A stretch of DNA of 64,000 nt from Branchinecta lynchi (taxonomy: Eukaryota > Arthropoda > Branchiopoda > Anostraca > Branchinectidae). The stretch spans positions 4,712,001 through 4,776,000 of the forward strand of contig JAKZAP010000005.1 of the NCBI GenBank assembly GCA_023053575.1, given 5' to 3'. Numbering within the stretch: position 1 is the first letter of the stretch; each line of letters opens with the position of its first letter. The notes below the pieces were generated by a model. That model had not been told where the DNA came from. It saw only the letters and a program-made list of their open reading frames with translations, and searched no databases. Positions 8,552-17,280 of this stretch are shown piece by piece. The translations under genes were made by a program, and so were the position numbers.

Positions 8552-9382
8552 ATGGATTCAAGACGCTTGAGTGATATTTTATCGGATATAGTGAAGAACA
8601 GAGAAATTCAGAGAAGAAAGGTTCAACAAAATGAGATGGAGAAGGCAGGATTTCGGGAATATGCTTCAGAATTAAACGCTCCAGTTATTATAGCACAAAA
8701 AGAAAACACTAAAGATACCATCAAAAAATTACAAGAGAACGCTGAAACGATAATTAATAAACTACAGGAAGGTGATAATAATTCAAGAAGACGGTTTGTC
8801 AGATTAGGTGATACATTTAAAATAGCTTTACAGACCACTACTTCAGAGGAATCGAGTCGAGCTCCCACTCATGCTATAGAACCCAATCTAGAACAACCAT
8901 ATGACGTAAATCTAAACTTAAATATTGATGTGGAATTATTAAATCAAATTAATTTAAAATATAAAGATGACTGGAATGATACCGATAATTATTTTAAAAT
9001 GCCTCATTATTACCTTAAGCATCCTAACGAAATAGATGGGGCTCTGAATTATTTAACATCTATAAGTCAAAGTTATGGTGGTCTGAAAAGTAAAAGTTAT
9101 AGTTCGAATAAGTATGATAAAATTATTTTATTTATACAAGACTATAAGGATAGATTAAAAAAAATTCAATCTAGTATACCCTTTATCAGACAACAAGGAA
9201 CTGGAATATTTATGAATTGTGATGAAATGATTTCAAAATTATACACTTTGATAGGTAGCAGAGTAAACGGAAATACATCTGATGAGGTGAGAAATGAAGC
9301 TATTGATATTTTGGATTCGTTAATGCGAAATAAATTTCTTACGAAGAGATATTACAATTCAATATATAAAAAATATTTCTAA
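8552..9382 (+). CDS. Conserved Polinton protein of unknown function (PY-like)
   Basis: 276 aa, intact, starting in GTATATAAATG. The N-terminal third (about 1-85) is charged and probably coiled coil (ENTKDTIKKLQENAETIINK). The C-terminal 60 residues, with GTGIFMNCDEMISKLYTLIG and the following EVRNEAIDILDSLMRNKFLT, match by memory a short domain found in an otherwise variable Polinton virion gene next to the penton. No enzyme motif is visible. It lies 16 bp after the integrase and 3 bp before the penton gene, so it belongs to the virion gene block. A structural or packaging role is a guess. Confidence 0.55.
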   Translation: MDSRRLSDILSDIVKNREIQRRKVQQNEMEKAGFREYASELNAPVIIAQKENTKDTIKKLQENAETIINKLQEGDNNSRRRFVRLGDTFKIALQTTTSEESSRAPTHAIEPNLEQPYDVNLNLNIDVELLNQINLKYKDDWNDTDNYFKMPHYYLKHPNEIDGALNYLTSISQSYGGLKSKSYSSNKYDKIILFIQDYKDRLKKIQSSIPFIRQQGTGIFMNCDEMISKLYTLIGSRVNGNTSDEVRNEAIDILDSLMRNKFLTKRYYNSIYKKYF

Positions 9383-9385
9383 TAA

Positions 9386-10105
9386 ATGGTGTTGTTAAAC
9401 ATTGAAGGTAATGAAAGTATCATTGATATAACATTTAGTCAACCAATCGAATTGAACCGTAATTGTGATTATGAAATAGGTTTGAATCAGTGTACTTTGT
9501 GGTATTCATGGCATAATATAAGTGATAAATTTGGAAATAATACATTTCAATACAGGAAAGATGAAGAGGGGGGGGGGTGGATGAATGTTACTATTCCTAA
9601 TGGGATGTATAACGATGATTGTTTGAATTATTTTTTGTTTCAGTATTTTGATACCCCAAAAGATAAATGTCCTATTGTAATTTCATCCAATCCAGCATCT
9701 ATGAGATTTGTCATACTATTACAAGAAAAATATGTGTTTAGATTTAATAGTGACTTGTGTCAGATTTTAGGATTTGAGAAGGATAGTGAGATATCTAAGA
9801 AAATCAATGAAGGTACAAAGCTTCCGAATATAACAAGAAGCGTTGATAAAATTCAAATTCACTGCTCTCTTGTAAACAGTTCTATCGTAAACAAAAGTAA
9901 ATCAGATGTCATTTGGACATTTGTTCCGAATACAGAACCTGGTTGTCAAATTGTTGAGAATCCTAGACAATTAATCTACCTTCCTATTAATACAAAAGAC
10001 TTTATTTACTCCTTGAGAATGACAATTACTGATCAGTTGGGAAGACCTAACGATTTGAATGGTGATAACGTTGGATACGTGCTGCATTTAAGAAAAGCTT
10101 ATTGA
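9386..10105 (+). CDS. Minor capsid protein (penton, single jelly roll)
   Basis: 239 aa, intact, starting in CTAATAAATG three bases after the previous stop. Polinton penton proteins share a beta-rich pattern with YEIGLNQCTLWYSWHNI near the start, an IPNGMYNDD turn (about 70-80), FRFNSDLCQILGFEK (about 118-132), and near the end FVPNTEPGCQIVENP with LIYLPINTKDFIYSLRM and ITDQLGRPNDLNG. All are present here. It would occupy the fivefold vertices beside the hexon encoded at 10521. An 8-base G run at 9571-9578 lies inside the coding region without breaking the frame. Confidence 0.85.
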   Translation: MVLLNIEGNESIIDITFSQPIELNRNCDYEIGLNQCTLWYSWHNISDKFGNNTFQYRKDEEGGGWMNVTIPNGMYNDDCLNYFLFQYFDTPKDKCPIVISSNPASMRFVILLQEKYVFRFNSDLCQILGFEKDSEISKKINEGTKLPNITRSVDKIQIHCSLVNSSIVNKSKSDVIWTFVPNTEPGCQIVENPRQLIYLPINTKDFIYSLRMTITDQLGRPNDLNGDNVGYVLHLRKAY

Positions 10106-10133
10106 TTAGTGAAATAAAATTATTTACCTATAA

Positions 10134-10490
10134 ATGTTGATTAATAATAAGCGATTACTTTATAAAAAGCAGTATGGAAGTGGAATCGGTAGTGTATTCA
10201 AAAACATTGTTAATTCCCAGTTATTTCAAACGTCAGCAAAACAAATAAAAGATGGGGCTATGTCAATGTATAATAATATTATTAAACCGAGATTTGAGTT
10301 GTTGAAAAACAGAGCAATAGAATATGGGAAAGATCTGATCAATGTAAACAAGAAGGAACTCATTGATGTAATTGGAAACAAAAAATCGATGAAGGATCTT
10401 ATCGGTACAAATAAAAGGATTTTAAACCAAAGAAGTCAGGACTTGATCAAAACGTTAATGACTGGAAATGGATTAAAGATTCTGAAATAA
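10134..10490 (+). CDS. Small pVI-like minor virion protein
   Basis: 118 aa, intact, starting in CCTATAAATG. It is basic and helical, with a YGSGIGSVFKNIV glycine-rich amphipathic segment near residue 14 and a glycine-containing tail (MTGNGLKILK). Polintons usually have a small gene of this kind beside penton and hexon, compared by others with adenovirus pVI (membrane-lytic, protease-cleaved). The GxG sites near both ends could be adenain cleavage sites. The call rests on position and composition more than on firm homology. Confidence 0.5.
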   Translation: MLINNKRLLYKKQYGSGIGSVFKNIVNSQLFQTSAKQIKDGAMSMYNNIIKPRFELLKNRAIEYGKDLINVNKKELIDVIGNKKSMKDLIGTNKRILNQRSQDLIKTLMTGNGLKILK

Positions 10491-10520
10491 GTTTTATTTA
10501 ATAATTTCTTTCTTATATAA

Positions 10521-11858
10521 ATGGCAGTAAATAAAGTTATCAGTCCGCAATGGAACATTTTTGATGAACCGCTTGTGGATGAAACAGTGGTTAAATATGA
10601 ATTTAAAGAAATTCGAGAAACAGATGTGAATGTATCTAATAAATCAGAGTTTGAATTCATAACAAAGAAATTAGATTCTTGGTTTTATCCAAGTGAAAGT
10701 TATCTTGATGTCAGTGTAAGAATAGTAAACGAAGATGGGACTCCTATAGCTGCAACCGATGTTGCTACTTTAACGAATAATGGATTTAATTTATTCAGTA
10801 CCGCTGAGTATGTAATAAACGATGAATCGGTTGAAAACATTAATCATGTTGGTATTACAACTACCGTTACAAAGTTGATTGAATACTCTGATGATTATTC
10901 TAGAAGTGATGCAAGAAATCATTTCTGGTATAAAGATTATAATCAAGGGAAAGAAATTAATCCTGTAGTTGCTTCTTTTACTGCAGGGGCTGCAGCAGTC
11001 AGGTTGACCAATAATGATAATTATAATAAAGGATTTGAAAAAATATATAACAGAACAAAGAGCAGTAAATTAGTAAATATGTATTTACCATTATCAGAAT
11101 TGTTTGGATTTTTGAAAGGAAACAAACGATTCTTCAGAGGTGCATCGCATAAAATATTTCTAAGAAGAAATGATGATAACAACATGATTATAAGAAATGG
11201 AAATACTAATTTCAAAGTAGTCATCGAGTATTTATCCTGGAAGATCCCTATTGTAGCTCCTAGTATTGAAATGATGAGTAACTTAGAAAAGGGTCTTGCT
11301 AAGGATAAAAAGCATAATCTGATGTGGGAAGCATGTAATAGTTATAAAAGTGATGTTAGTCAGAATAAGGAGCACACTTGGAAAGTTATTTCTGAGAGAA
11401 ACAATCCAACAAAAGTAGTTGTGATGCTACAGAAAAATGAAAAGCATAACAATCAATTAATGAATAATATGGTGTTTGATCATATGAATTTAACAGACAT
11501 AGAACTTAGAATTAATGGGGATAAATATCCTGAAGAACCACTTAAATGTGATTTTAGCGATGATAAATGTAAATACTCAAATCTTTACAATAGATTCATA
11601 CATTTGGGTTATAAACAATTAGCATTTGATACTGGTAGTGTTGTTAGTATAGAAGAATTTAAAGAAGTATACCCACTATTCTGTTTCGATGTTTCTAAAC
11701 ACGAGTCAAATATTTATAATGGAACAACTGCTGATATTGAAATAAGTTTAACGTTGAAAGATAATCAACCCGTACCATATAATGTTTACTGTGTTATATA
11801 TTATGAAAGAAAAGCTACATTAGATATTATCAATAAAAATATGTATGTGAGTTTGTGA
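10521..11858 (+). CDS. Major capsid protein (hexon, double jelly roll)
   Basis: 445 aa, intact, starting in CTTATATAAATG. This is the usual length and position for a Polinton hexon. Recognisable stretches are the N-terminal VISPQWNIFDEPLVDETV with SEFEFITKKLDSWFYPSESYLDV, the middle SKLVNMYLPLSELFGFLK, an RIFLRR-like SHKIFLRRNDDNNMIIR, VVIEYLSWKIPIVAPS before the second jelly roll, and the C-terminal VPYNVYCVIYYERKATLDI. Trimers would form the capsid shell, with the penton at vertices and the ATPase filling it. The last 38 bases of the gene reappear at 12997-13034 as the start of a second Polinton end. Confidence 0.9.
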   Translation: MAVNKVISPQWNIFDEPLVDETVVKYEFKEIRETDVNVSNKSEFEFITKKLDSWFYPSESYLDVSVRIVNEDGTPIAATDVATLTNNGFNLFSTAEYVINDESVENINHVGITTTVTKLIEYSDDYSRSDARNHFWYKDYNQGKEINPVVASFTAGAAAVRLTNNDNYNKGFEKIYNRTKSSKLVNMYLPLSELFGFLKGNKRFFRGASHKIFLRRNDDNNMIIRNGNTNFKVVIEYLSWKIPIVAPSIEMMSNLEKGLAKDKKHNLMWEACNSYKSDVSQNKEHTWKVISERNNPTKVVVMLQKNEKHNNQLMNNMVFDHMNLTDIELRINGDKYPEEPLKCDFSDDKCKYSNLYNRFIHLGYKQLAFDTGSVVSIEEFKEVYPLFCFDVSKHESNIYNGTTADIEISLTLKDNQPVPYNVYCVIYYERKATLDIINKNMYVSL

Positions 11859-11895
11859 GCCTGGATTTTTATTTAATAAAATCATCCACTAATAA

Positions 11896-12204
11896 ATGGA
11901 GTCCACAAAGGAAGTCTTGAATACAATCAGAATGAATAAATACAATGAGACAATCAGGAAAGAAGAACTAGTTCTAGGTTTGAAATATACTATCGTTAAA
12001 ATGAGAATTGCTAAGACAAAATATGGTGATAAGTTGGTTGTAGTCATTAATCATAATGACAAACCCTGTGATTTGTTTATAACTCAGAAATATAATGCCA
12101 TTGCTAACGAATTACTTTTAAAGAAAAATCTAGTTTTGCAACCGATTGTACGCGAAAACAAGAACAAAGAAACATATGTGGATTTAGAACTGTTTACTCA
12201 GTAA
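11896..12204 (+). CDS. Small conserved Polinton protein, OB-fold-like (putative ssDNA-binding), copy 1
   Basis: 102 aa, intact, starting in CACTAATAAATG. The core GLKYTIVKMRIAKTKYGDKL, then VVVI...CDLFITQKYNAI, follows the pattern of a small beta-barrel protein carried by many Polintons and related elements (KYKI..x..TKYG..VVV...). It is thought to be an OB-fold single-strand DNA-binding protein. It is the last gene before the element's right end. A second copy at 14866-15174 has an identical protein but seven synonymous base differences. Confidence 0.6.
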   Translation: MESTKEVLNTIRMNKYNETIRKEELVLGLKYTIVKMRIAKTKYGDKLVVVINHNDKPCDLFITQKYNAIANELLLKKNLVLQPIVRENKNKETYVDLELFTQ

Positions 12205-12446
12205 TATTTGAATAAAAAATGAAAAATATAAAAAAAAAGAAGTAGTGTATATTGTAGTATTTTATATGTAGTAAAGGGTAATATTCTCATTTTTTGTATC
12301 CTTTATTTTGGAAGTAAGAAAATAAAAATGTTCTTAAAAAGGGGGATAATTTGGTAAAAAGGATGTTAAAATTTAAGAAATTGATGTTAAAATAGGGTTT
12401 TGAAATTGGGGGGAGGGTGGAGTGGGAGCGGCGATTATATACTACT
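12205..12446. mobile_element. Right terminal region of the Polinton
   Basis: Non-coding 3' end. It is nearly identical to 15175-15398 after the second gene copy. Both contain a G-rich GGGGGGAGGGTGGAGTGGGAG tract (20 bases of it shared) and end at ATACTACT, where the two copies diverge. Read inward the terminus is AGTAGTAT; a 5'-AG end is typical of Polintons. The matching left terminus and target duplication are outside the window or lost. Confidence 0.7.
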
Positions 12447-12996
12447 TGCGGACAATTAACAATTGCGTAATGCGTAAAACCTTTCGATTTTTTCCTCGCG
12501 AAAAATACATGAAACAGGTTCGCTTGAACGGTTATAAATATTGTAAGAACGAAACTATCAACATACAAGAAAATTTACCAAAAATATAAAATTTTTGCAA
12601 AACCTCCCACCCCAGACTTTGAAGATTGAAGATGTTTATTTGTCGTCTTATTATTTTTTATGGTGTGTCTGGGGTGCCCCGTGAGGGGAGGAAACCCTCT
12701 GAGTTTTTTGTTCGCCATCCTCACCATTAACCTCAAGTTGATGGCGGGATTCGATCTCACGACATCATTGATGAAGTGGTTGATCTAAGACGTTGCAACA
12801 TCTTAGACCACTACACCAACGGGGCCTGCAGAATCTCCGCAACGAAATGTTTTGTGATGTGAATACTAATGCGCAATGAGATTTTCTGTTTTTTGTTGCC
12901 CTAAGAGCTTTATCAGTACTAGAGGCAGAATTGTGGGTACGTCGAGGAGATTTTAATTTGATGATGTGATGAATATCGATTTGGATTTTTTTTTTT
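12447..12996. other. Non-Polinton DNA between two Polinton right ends
   Basis: About 550 bp unrelated to either Polinton end. Apart from the tRNA-related stretch listed separately, I see AT-rich sequence and a T9-T10 run just before 12997, where Polinton sequence restarts abruptly. Confidence 0.6.
12600..12828 (-). repeat. tRNA-derived SINE-like sequence
   Basis: On the minus strand, from about 12826, the sequence begins GGCCCCGTTGGTGTAGTGGT, which fits a pol III A box (TGGTGTAGTGG). About 80 bases later comes GATCGAATCCC, close to the B box GGTTCGAATCC. The 3' side does not pair with the GGCCCCG start and no CCA-type acceptor follows. It is therefore a tRNA-like promoter head or a relic, not a working tRNA gene. 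Confidence 0.45.
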
Positions 12997-13035
12997 TACA
13001 TTAGATATTATCAATAAAAATATGTATGTGAGTTT
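12997..13035 (+). mobile_element. Start of a second, truncated Polinton right end
   Basis: Copy of the last 38 bases of the hexon gene (matches 11818-11855), preceded by a T run. It continues at 14813 after the Penelope-like insertion. The 12 bases GTATGTGAGTTT (13024-13035) are the left target-site copy. Confidence 0.85.
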
Positions 13036-13080
13036 AAATATTCTTTGAGCCCAAGCTGACTTTGAAACATTTATTCAAAC

Positions 13081-13175
13081 AATGTTTACACGGATACGTC
13101 AGCTCTGATTTTTCATCAGCCAAAAAAAGATATTTCGGCCCTTCTTGGCAAGGGTCCTCGTCAGGCTGTCAATCT
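13081..13175 (-). ncRNA. Hammerhead-ribozyme-like core, left arm of Penelope element
   Basis: Minus-strand mirror of the core at 14722: CTGACGAG, a GGACCC/GGGCC stem, CGAAAT and a downstream GTATC. This is the sense orientation relative to the endonuclease frame, downstream of it. Hammerheads in Penelope terminal repeats are an established finding. Confidence 0.55.
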
Positions 13176-13505
13176 TCTTGTTCAACTTCGGGGAAGGAAA
13201 CAAACCTGTAACAAATAACTGAAGCTTCTACCGACTATAAATATCTTATTAAGGTAAATTATCTTCAAGTACCAGTATAATGAAAAAACTAGTCCTGAGA
13301 TTTAATTTTTGACAACGACGCTGTTTTTGCTGCATGATTGGGGCGATGACAGGAAAGGGTTTTTTCTGCATTTTGATCAACTTCGGTTTTTTCATTAATA
13401 AGGGGCTGAAAACTTAAATATTATTGTATTAATGACCTCGTTCTACGTTTCTATTATGAGTACTTGCCTGAATCTATTACTTTGAATAATCACTGCACGG
13501 AAAAA

Positions 13506-14360
13506 CTAGTGCTGAGATTTAATTTTTGACACGGCTGCTGTTTTTGCTGCACGATTGGGGCGACGGCAGGAAATATTTTTTTCTGCATTTTGATCGACTT
13601 CGGTTTTGTTGTTAATAAGGGACTGAGGCTTAAATTTTCTTCCCTTAATAACCCCGTTCCACGTTTCCGGTAAAGAGTACTCGCCTGTATCTCGGTTAAT
13701 GCCTGTTCGGTTTTTCTTTATCTCAACGGCTTCTCGAATGGTTTGATGGAGTCCGGTGCACGTTGCAAGAATTTGGGCTTTTTCAAAATGTACTGAATGG
13801 GATGGGTTTTCGAAAATATGTTCTGCAAGTGCAGATTTGAAAGTATAGTTATGACGGTGTCCGTTGGAGAGGGCGTGGTCAATTTCTTGCTCATGCTCTG
13901 CAAGTCGTTTTCCGAAAGTTCTCTCTGTCCTTCCTACGTAACGCTTTCCGCAATCACAAGGTATTGAATAAATGCCTCTTTGGTACTGATTTGGGACTTT
14001 ATCTTTTCCGGAGTTTAGGTAAGACAGCAAAGTATTTTGGGTTCTGTGAAAGACTTGGATGTTGTATTTTTTCAAACTTTTGGACAATTTTTCGGTTACT
14101 CCGCGGACGTACGGAAGGTAAACGCGGGCATTTTTTTCTTCTACCTCACCATTACTAGTAGAACTTACAGGATCTTTGGGGGATGAATGCAGCTTCAGTC
14201 GTCTTCTGATGATCTGTTCAACCAGTTGAATGGGGTATTTGTTTCCAAACAGGACGTCCCGAATGTGGCAAAGTTCGTCATCTAGGAGATTTTTGTCGCA
14301 AATTTTGATGGCTCGGTCGACTAGTGAGATAACTACAAATAAAAACAGCAGCCGTGTCAA
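13506..14360 (-). CDS. Penelope GIY-YIG endonuclease remnant
   Basis: 284 aa open frame. Residues about 15-60 (DKNLLDDELCHIRDVLFGNK) match the linker that follows the reverse transcriptase in Penelope polyproteins. The middle YLPYVRGVTEKLSKSL and TQNTLLSYLNSGKDKVP lead into the endonuclease GIYSIPCDCGKRYVGRTERT (GIY...YVG), followed by FGKRLAEH and a Cys/His-rich stretch with AEHIFENPSHSVHF. The fold cuts DNA for target-primed insertion. The reverse transcriptase is absent, so this is the 3' part of the original gene with an accidental N terminus taken from the inverted arm. The C-terminal end also lies in an arm. Confidence 0.85.
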   Translation of the reverse strand: MTRLLFLFVVISLVDRAIKICDKNLLDDELCHIRDVLFGNKYPIQLVEQIIRRRLKLHSSPKDPVSSTSNGEVEEKNARVYLPYVRGVTEKLSKSLKKYNIQVFHRTQNTLLSYLNSGKDKVPNQYQRGIYSIPCDCGKRYVGRTERTFGKRLAEHEQEIDHALSNGHRHNYTFKSALAEHIFENPSHSVHFEKAQILATCTGLHQTIREAVEIKKNRTGINRDTGEYSLPETWNGVIKGRKFKPQSLINNKTEVDQNAEKNISCRRPNRAAKTAAVSKIKSQH

Positions 14361-14721
14361 AAATTAAATCTCAGCACTAGTTTTTCCGTGCAGTGATTAT
14401 TCAAAGTAATAGATTCAGGCAAGTACTCATAATAGAAACGTAGAACGAGGTCATTAATACAATAATATTTAAGTTTTCAGCCCCTTATTAATGAAAAAAC
14501 CGAAGTTGATCAAAATGCAGAAAAAACCCTTTCCTGTCATCGCCCCAATCATGCAGCAAAAACAGCGTCGTTGTCAAAAATTAAATCTCAGGACTAGTTT
14601 TTTCATTATACTGGTACTTGAAGATAATTTACCTTAATAAGATATTTATAGTCGGTAGAAGCTTCAGTTATTTGTTACAGGTTTGTTTCCTTCCCCGAAG
14701 TTGAACAAGAAGATTGACAGC

Positions 14722-14790
14722 CTGACGAGGACCCTTGCCAAGAAGGGCCGAAATATCTTTGCTGATGAAAAATCAGAGCTGACGTATCCG
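14722..14790 (+). ncRNA. Hammerhead-ribozyme-like core, right arm of Penelope element
   Basis: CTGACGA at 14722-14728, then stem II GGACCC...GGGCC with a bulged A and the canonical G-C closing pair. GAAA is at 14750-14753, and ATAT can pair with GTAT before C at 14788 as an AUC cleavage triplet. All invariant core bases are present. Stem I is not obvious in this copy. Confidence 0.55.
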
Positions 14791-14812
14791 TGTAAACATT
14801 GTTTGAATAAAA

Positions 14813-15398
14813 GTATGTGAGTTTGTGAGCCTGGATTTTTATTTAATAAAATCATCCACTAATAAATGGAGTCCACAAAGGAAGTCTTGAATACAATCAG
14901 AATGAATAAATACAATGAGACAATCAGGAAAGAAGAACTAGTTCTAGGACTGAAATATACTATCGTTAAAATGAGAATTGCTAAGACAAAATATGGCGAT
15001 AAGTTGGTTGTAGTCATTAATCATAATGACAAACCATGTGATTTGTTTATAACACAGAAATATAATGCCATTGCTAACGAATTACTTTTAAAGAAAAATC
15101 TAGTTTTGCAGCCTATTGTACGCGAAAACAAGAACAAAGAAACATATGTGGATTTAGAACTGTTTACTCAGTAATATTTGAATAAAAAAGAAGTAGTATA
15201 TATTGTAGTATTTTATAGGTAGTAAAGGGTAATATTTCTCATTTCTTGTATCCTTTATTTTGGAAGTAAGAAAATAAAAATGTTCTTAAAAAGGGGGATA
15301 ATTTGGTAAAAAGGATGTTAAAATTTAAGAAATTGATGTTAAAATGGGGTTTTGAAATTGGGGGGAGGGTGGAGTGGGAGCGGCAATCTTATACTACT
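14813..15398 (+). mobile_element. Remainder of the second Polinton right end
   Basis: It resumes with the repeated GTATGTGAGTTT and runs through the second copy of the last gene to an ATACTACT terminus, parallel to 11844-12446 at roughly 97% identity. Together with 12997-13035 it is a piece of about 620 bp from a separate Polinton copy in the same orientation. Confidence 0.85.
14866..15174 (+). CDS. Small conserved Polinton protein, OB-fold-like, copy 2
   Basis: 102 aa, with the same protein sequence as 11896-12204. The seven nucleotide differences I count all fall at synonymous positions: two in adjacent codons GGT TTG versus GGA CTG, one in the TAT GGT GAT region, one Pro codon, one Thr codon, and two in CAA CCG versus CAG CCT. 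The start context is CACTAATAAATG. Although it sits in a Polinton fragment without other genes, the reading frame is intact. Confidence 0.6.
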   Translation: MESTKEVLNTIRMNKYNETIRKEELVLGLKYTIVKMRIAKTKYGDKLVVVINHNDKPCDLFITQKYNAIANELLLKKNLVLQPIVRENKNKETYVDLELFTQ

Positions 15399-15699
15399 AC
15401 TGTGGCGGAAAGACGAGTATCACTTCGTTTTCGTTTCGGTACTAAAGTAATGTGAAACCCCCGTACCAGACGCATTTTCCCCAGGGATTACCACGCCAAA
15501 AGAAATTTAACCGCGCGCCTGAAGTCACAACCAACTCCAATTTCATGTGTACCTGAAGCTTTATATTTCTAGCTTTCGTTAAAGATTCAAATTCTATAAA
15601 ATCTTCAAGCAGAGATCCCTGAATACATTTAGCTAGTGTTTAAAGTATTATTGATTAAATGGTGCGCAGTTGGCATCACCACTGTTCACTGTATTTTTT
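15399..15699. other. Unassigned DNA right of the second Polinton end
   Basis: About 300 bp with no gene, repeat or motif that I recognise. Confidence 0.4.
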
Positions 15700-16745
15700 G
15701 GGATCCCAAAACGTAAGTGGAGGGATACCTATGACATCGCAAAAGTTGTCCGTCTGTCTGTCCGTCTGTCAGCACGATAACTCTCTAAGGGAATGATATA
15801 CGTTGATGAAACTTGTTGTGAGGATTCTTTAGGTCAAGGGTAAGGTCAAGTTCGTAAATAGGCTCTGTAGCCCTACAGTTAGGGGGTGGGGGAGGGGGTT
15901 TAAATTAAGGGGCAAACAAAATATTTTTAAACAGCTAATGTGATAGTCGATTATGGGGTAAGAAGAAATTCTGAACACGAATATGAAAACCATTTTCTTG
16001 CTGGACAAGTAGTTCGTCCGGAATCCGGCCAAAACCGGAAAGTTTGTTAAAAGTAAAAGTTTTATTTGAAGTTGATTAGATGTTCGACTTAGGGGTAAGA
16101 AGACATGCTGAACACGATGGTGAAAACTATGTTCTTGCCCAATAAGTAGTCCGTCGAGAATCCGGCAAAAAACAGAAAGTTGGTTAGAATTAAAAGTTTA
16201 ATTTGAAGTCGATAGATGTTCGATTATGGAGTAAAAATACATGCTGAAAACGATGATGAAAACCATTTTCTCGTCGGACAACTAGTTCGCCCGGAATCCG
16301 GTCAAACCGAAAAATCTGTTAAAAGCGAAAGTTTTATTTCAAGTTGATTAGATGACAGACTGTCTGTATATGACAATCATTTTTCACCCGGACATATATA
16401 ATTCGTCCGGAATCTGGTTGAAACCGGAAATTTTATAAGTTAAAGTTTTATTTGAAGTTATTAGATGTTCTTTATAGAAGGAGATATGCTGAATTCATTT
16501 CTGAATTGTTCTTTTTTTGCTGGACAAGTAGTTCGTTCGAAATTCGGCCAAAACCGGAAATCTGGCAGAAGTAAAGCAGGAAGTTTCGGTCAGTATCGTC
16601 AAAATAGATATGGCTTATAGAGGTATATTTGAACTTGGTTTTCTCTGACGATTAGCCTGGCGAAGACTGGATCTGCCGAAGACAAGACCCAAATGTCTGG
16701 ATCAAATATTACATTTTCCGGATCCCATCGAAACCTTAGGTCTTG
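15700..16745 (+). repeat. Dispersed element with 137-bp monomers (family 1), copy A
   Basis: It starts at GGGATCCCAAAACG, followed by a GTCCGTCTGTC block, a leader, then tandem units with GGACAAGTAGTTCGTCCGGA and AAAGTTTTATTTGAAGTTGA. It ends near CCGGATCCCATCG. It is the reverse orientation of copies B to D. Not coding. Confidence 0.8.
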
Positions 16746-17280
16746 TTAATGTATGCGCAAGTAATCTTGATGTTGACATGAACACACTAACTCGGCGTTC
16801 AACGCTGTGAAAGCACTTCTGAAATAAATTCTATTATATTTCATACCAAATAACGGAGGTTATTGTTCATCATTTTCCGCACTGAATGATTCTCAGAATG
16901 CAGTGTCATACGCACAATTTACCATATGAAAAATTTGTCACACGAACTGTGACAAGTGTCACCAATCACCACAAAACTGCCTCAAAGATTTTTTTTTTCC
17001 GTACACAAAATGACGAAATGACTTCAGTCAAAATGACAAAATGACGAAATATCACATAGAATATGACTTCAGGTGCTATTCTACTGACTAGGCCTGAATG
17101 TGGGATCTCCAAGCCAACCAGGAGAATTTCGGTCTTCTATAGACACTCTGCCCCCTTCATAGCTACTTTATGCAGCACACGCATTTTGACCTCATTCAGC
17201 CATGACGGTATTTTGAGCACAATTAGGTGCTGCTTCTCTTTCCACTCCACAACTCCGCCTCAAAACTCAGAAGGCATATT

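Larger units (their letters stand above)
5082..11898 (+). promoter_or_regulatory. Recurrent CTAATAAATG-type motif overlapping start codons
   Basis: Nine plus-strand genes start with ATG fused to an AT-rich word. Positions are 5082-5093 (CCTAAATAAATG), 5776-5787 (CTATAATAAATG), 6423-6432, 7460-7469, 9379-9388 and 11887-11898 (all CTAATAAATG), 8544-8554 (GTATATAAATG), 10127-10136 (CCTATAAATG) and 10512-10523 (CTTATATAAATG). The duplicate last gene has it at 14857-14868 and the minus-strand polymerase has TATTAAATG at 2497-2506. It fixes the start choice for these genes. It resembles the TAAATG late promoters of poxviruses; a promoter role here is inference. Only protease and integrase lack it. 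Confidence 0.7.
13036..14812 (-). mobile_element. Penelope-like element with foldback arms, endonuclease only
   Basis: It splits a Polinton end and is flanked by a perfect 12-bp duplication GTATGTGAGTTT (13024-13035 and 14813-14824). The first 30 bases (TTCTTTGAGCCCAAGC region) are followed by two long inverted arms, about 13066-13550 and 14343-14810, near-identical in reverse complement. Between and partly inside the arms lies a GIY-YIG endonuclease reading frame. The reverse transcriptase is missing, so it is a deleted, non-autonomous copy. Hammerhead-like cores sit in both arms. Confidence 0.85.
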
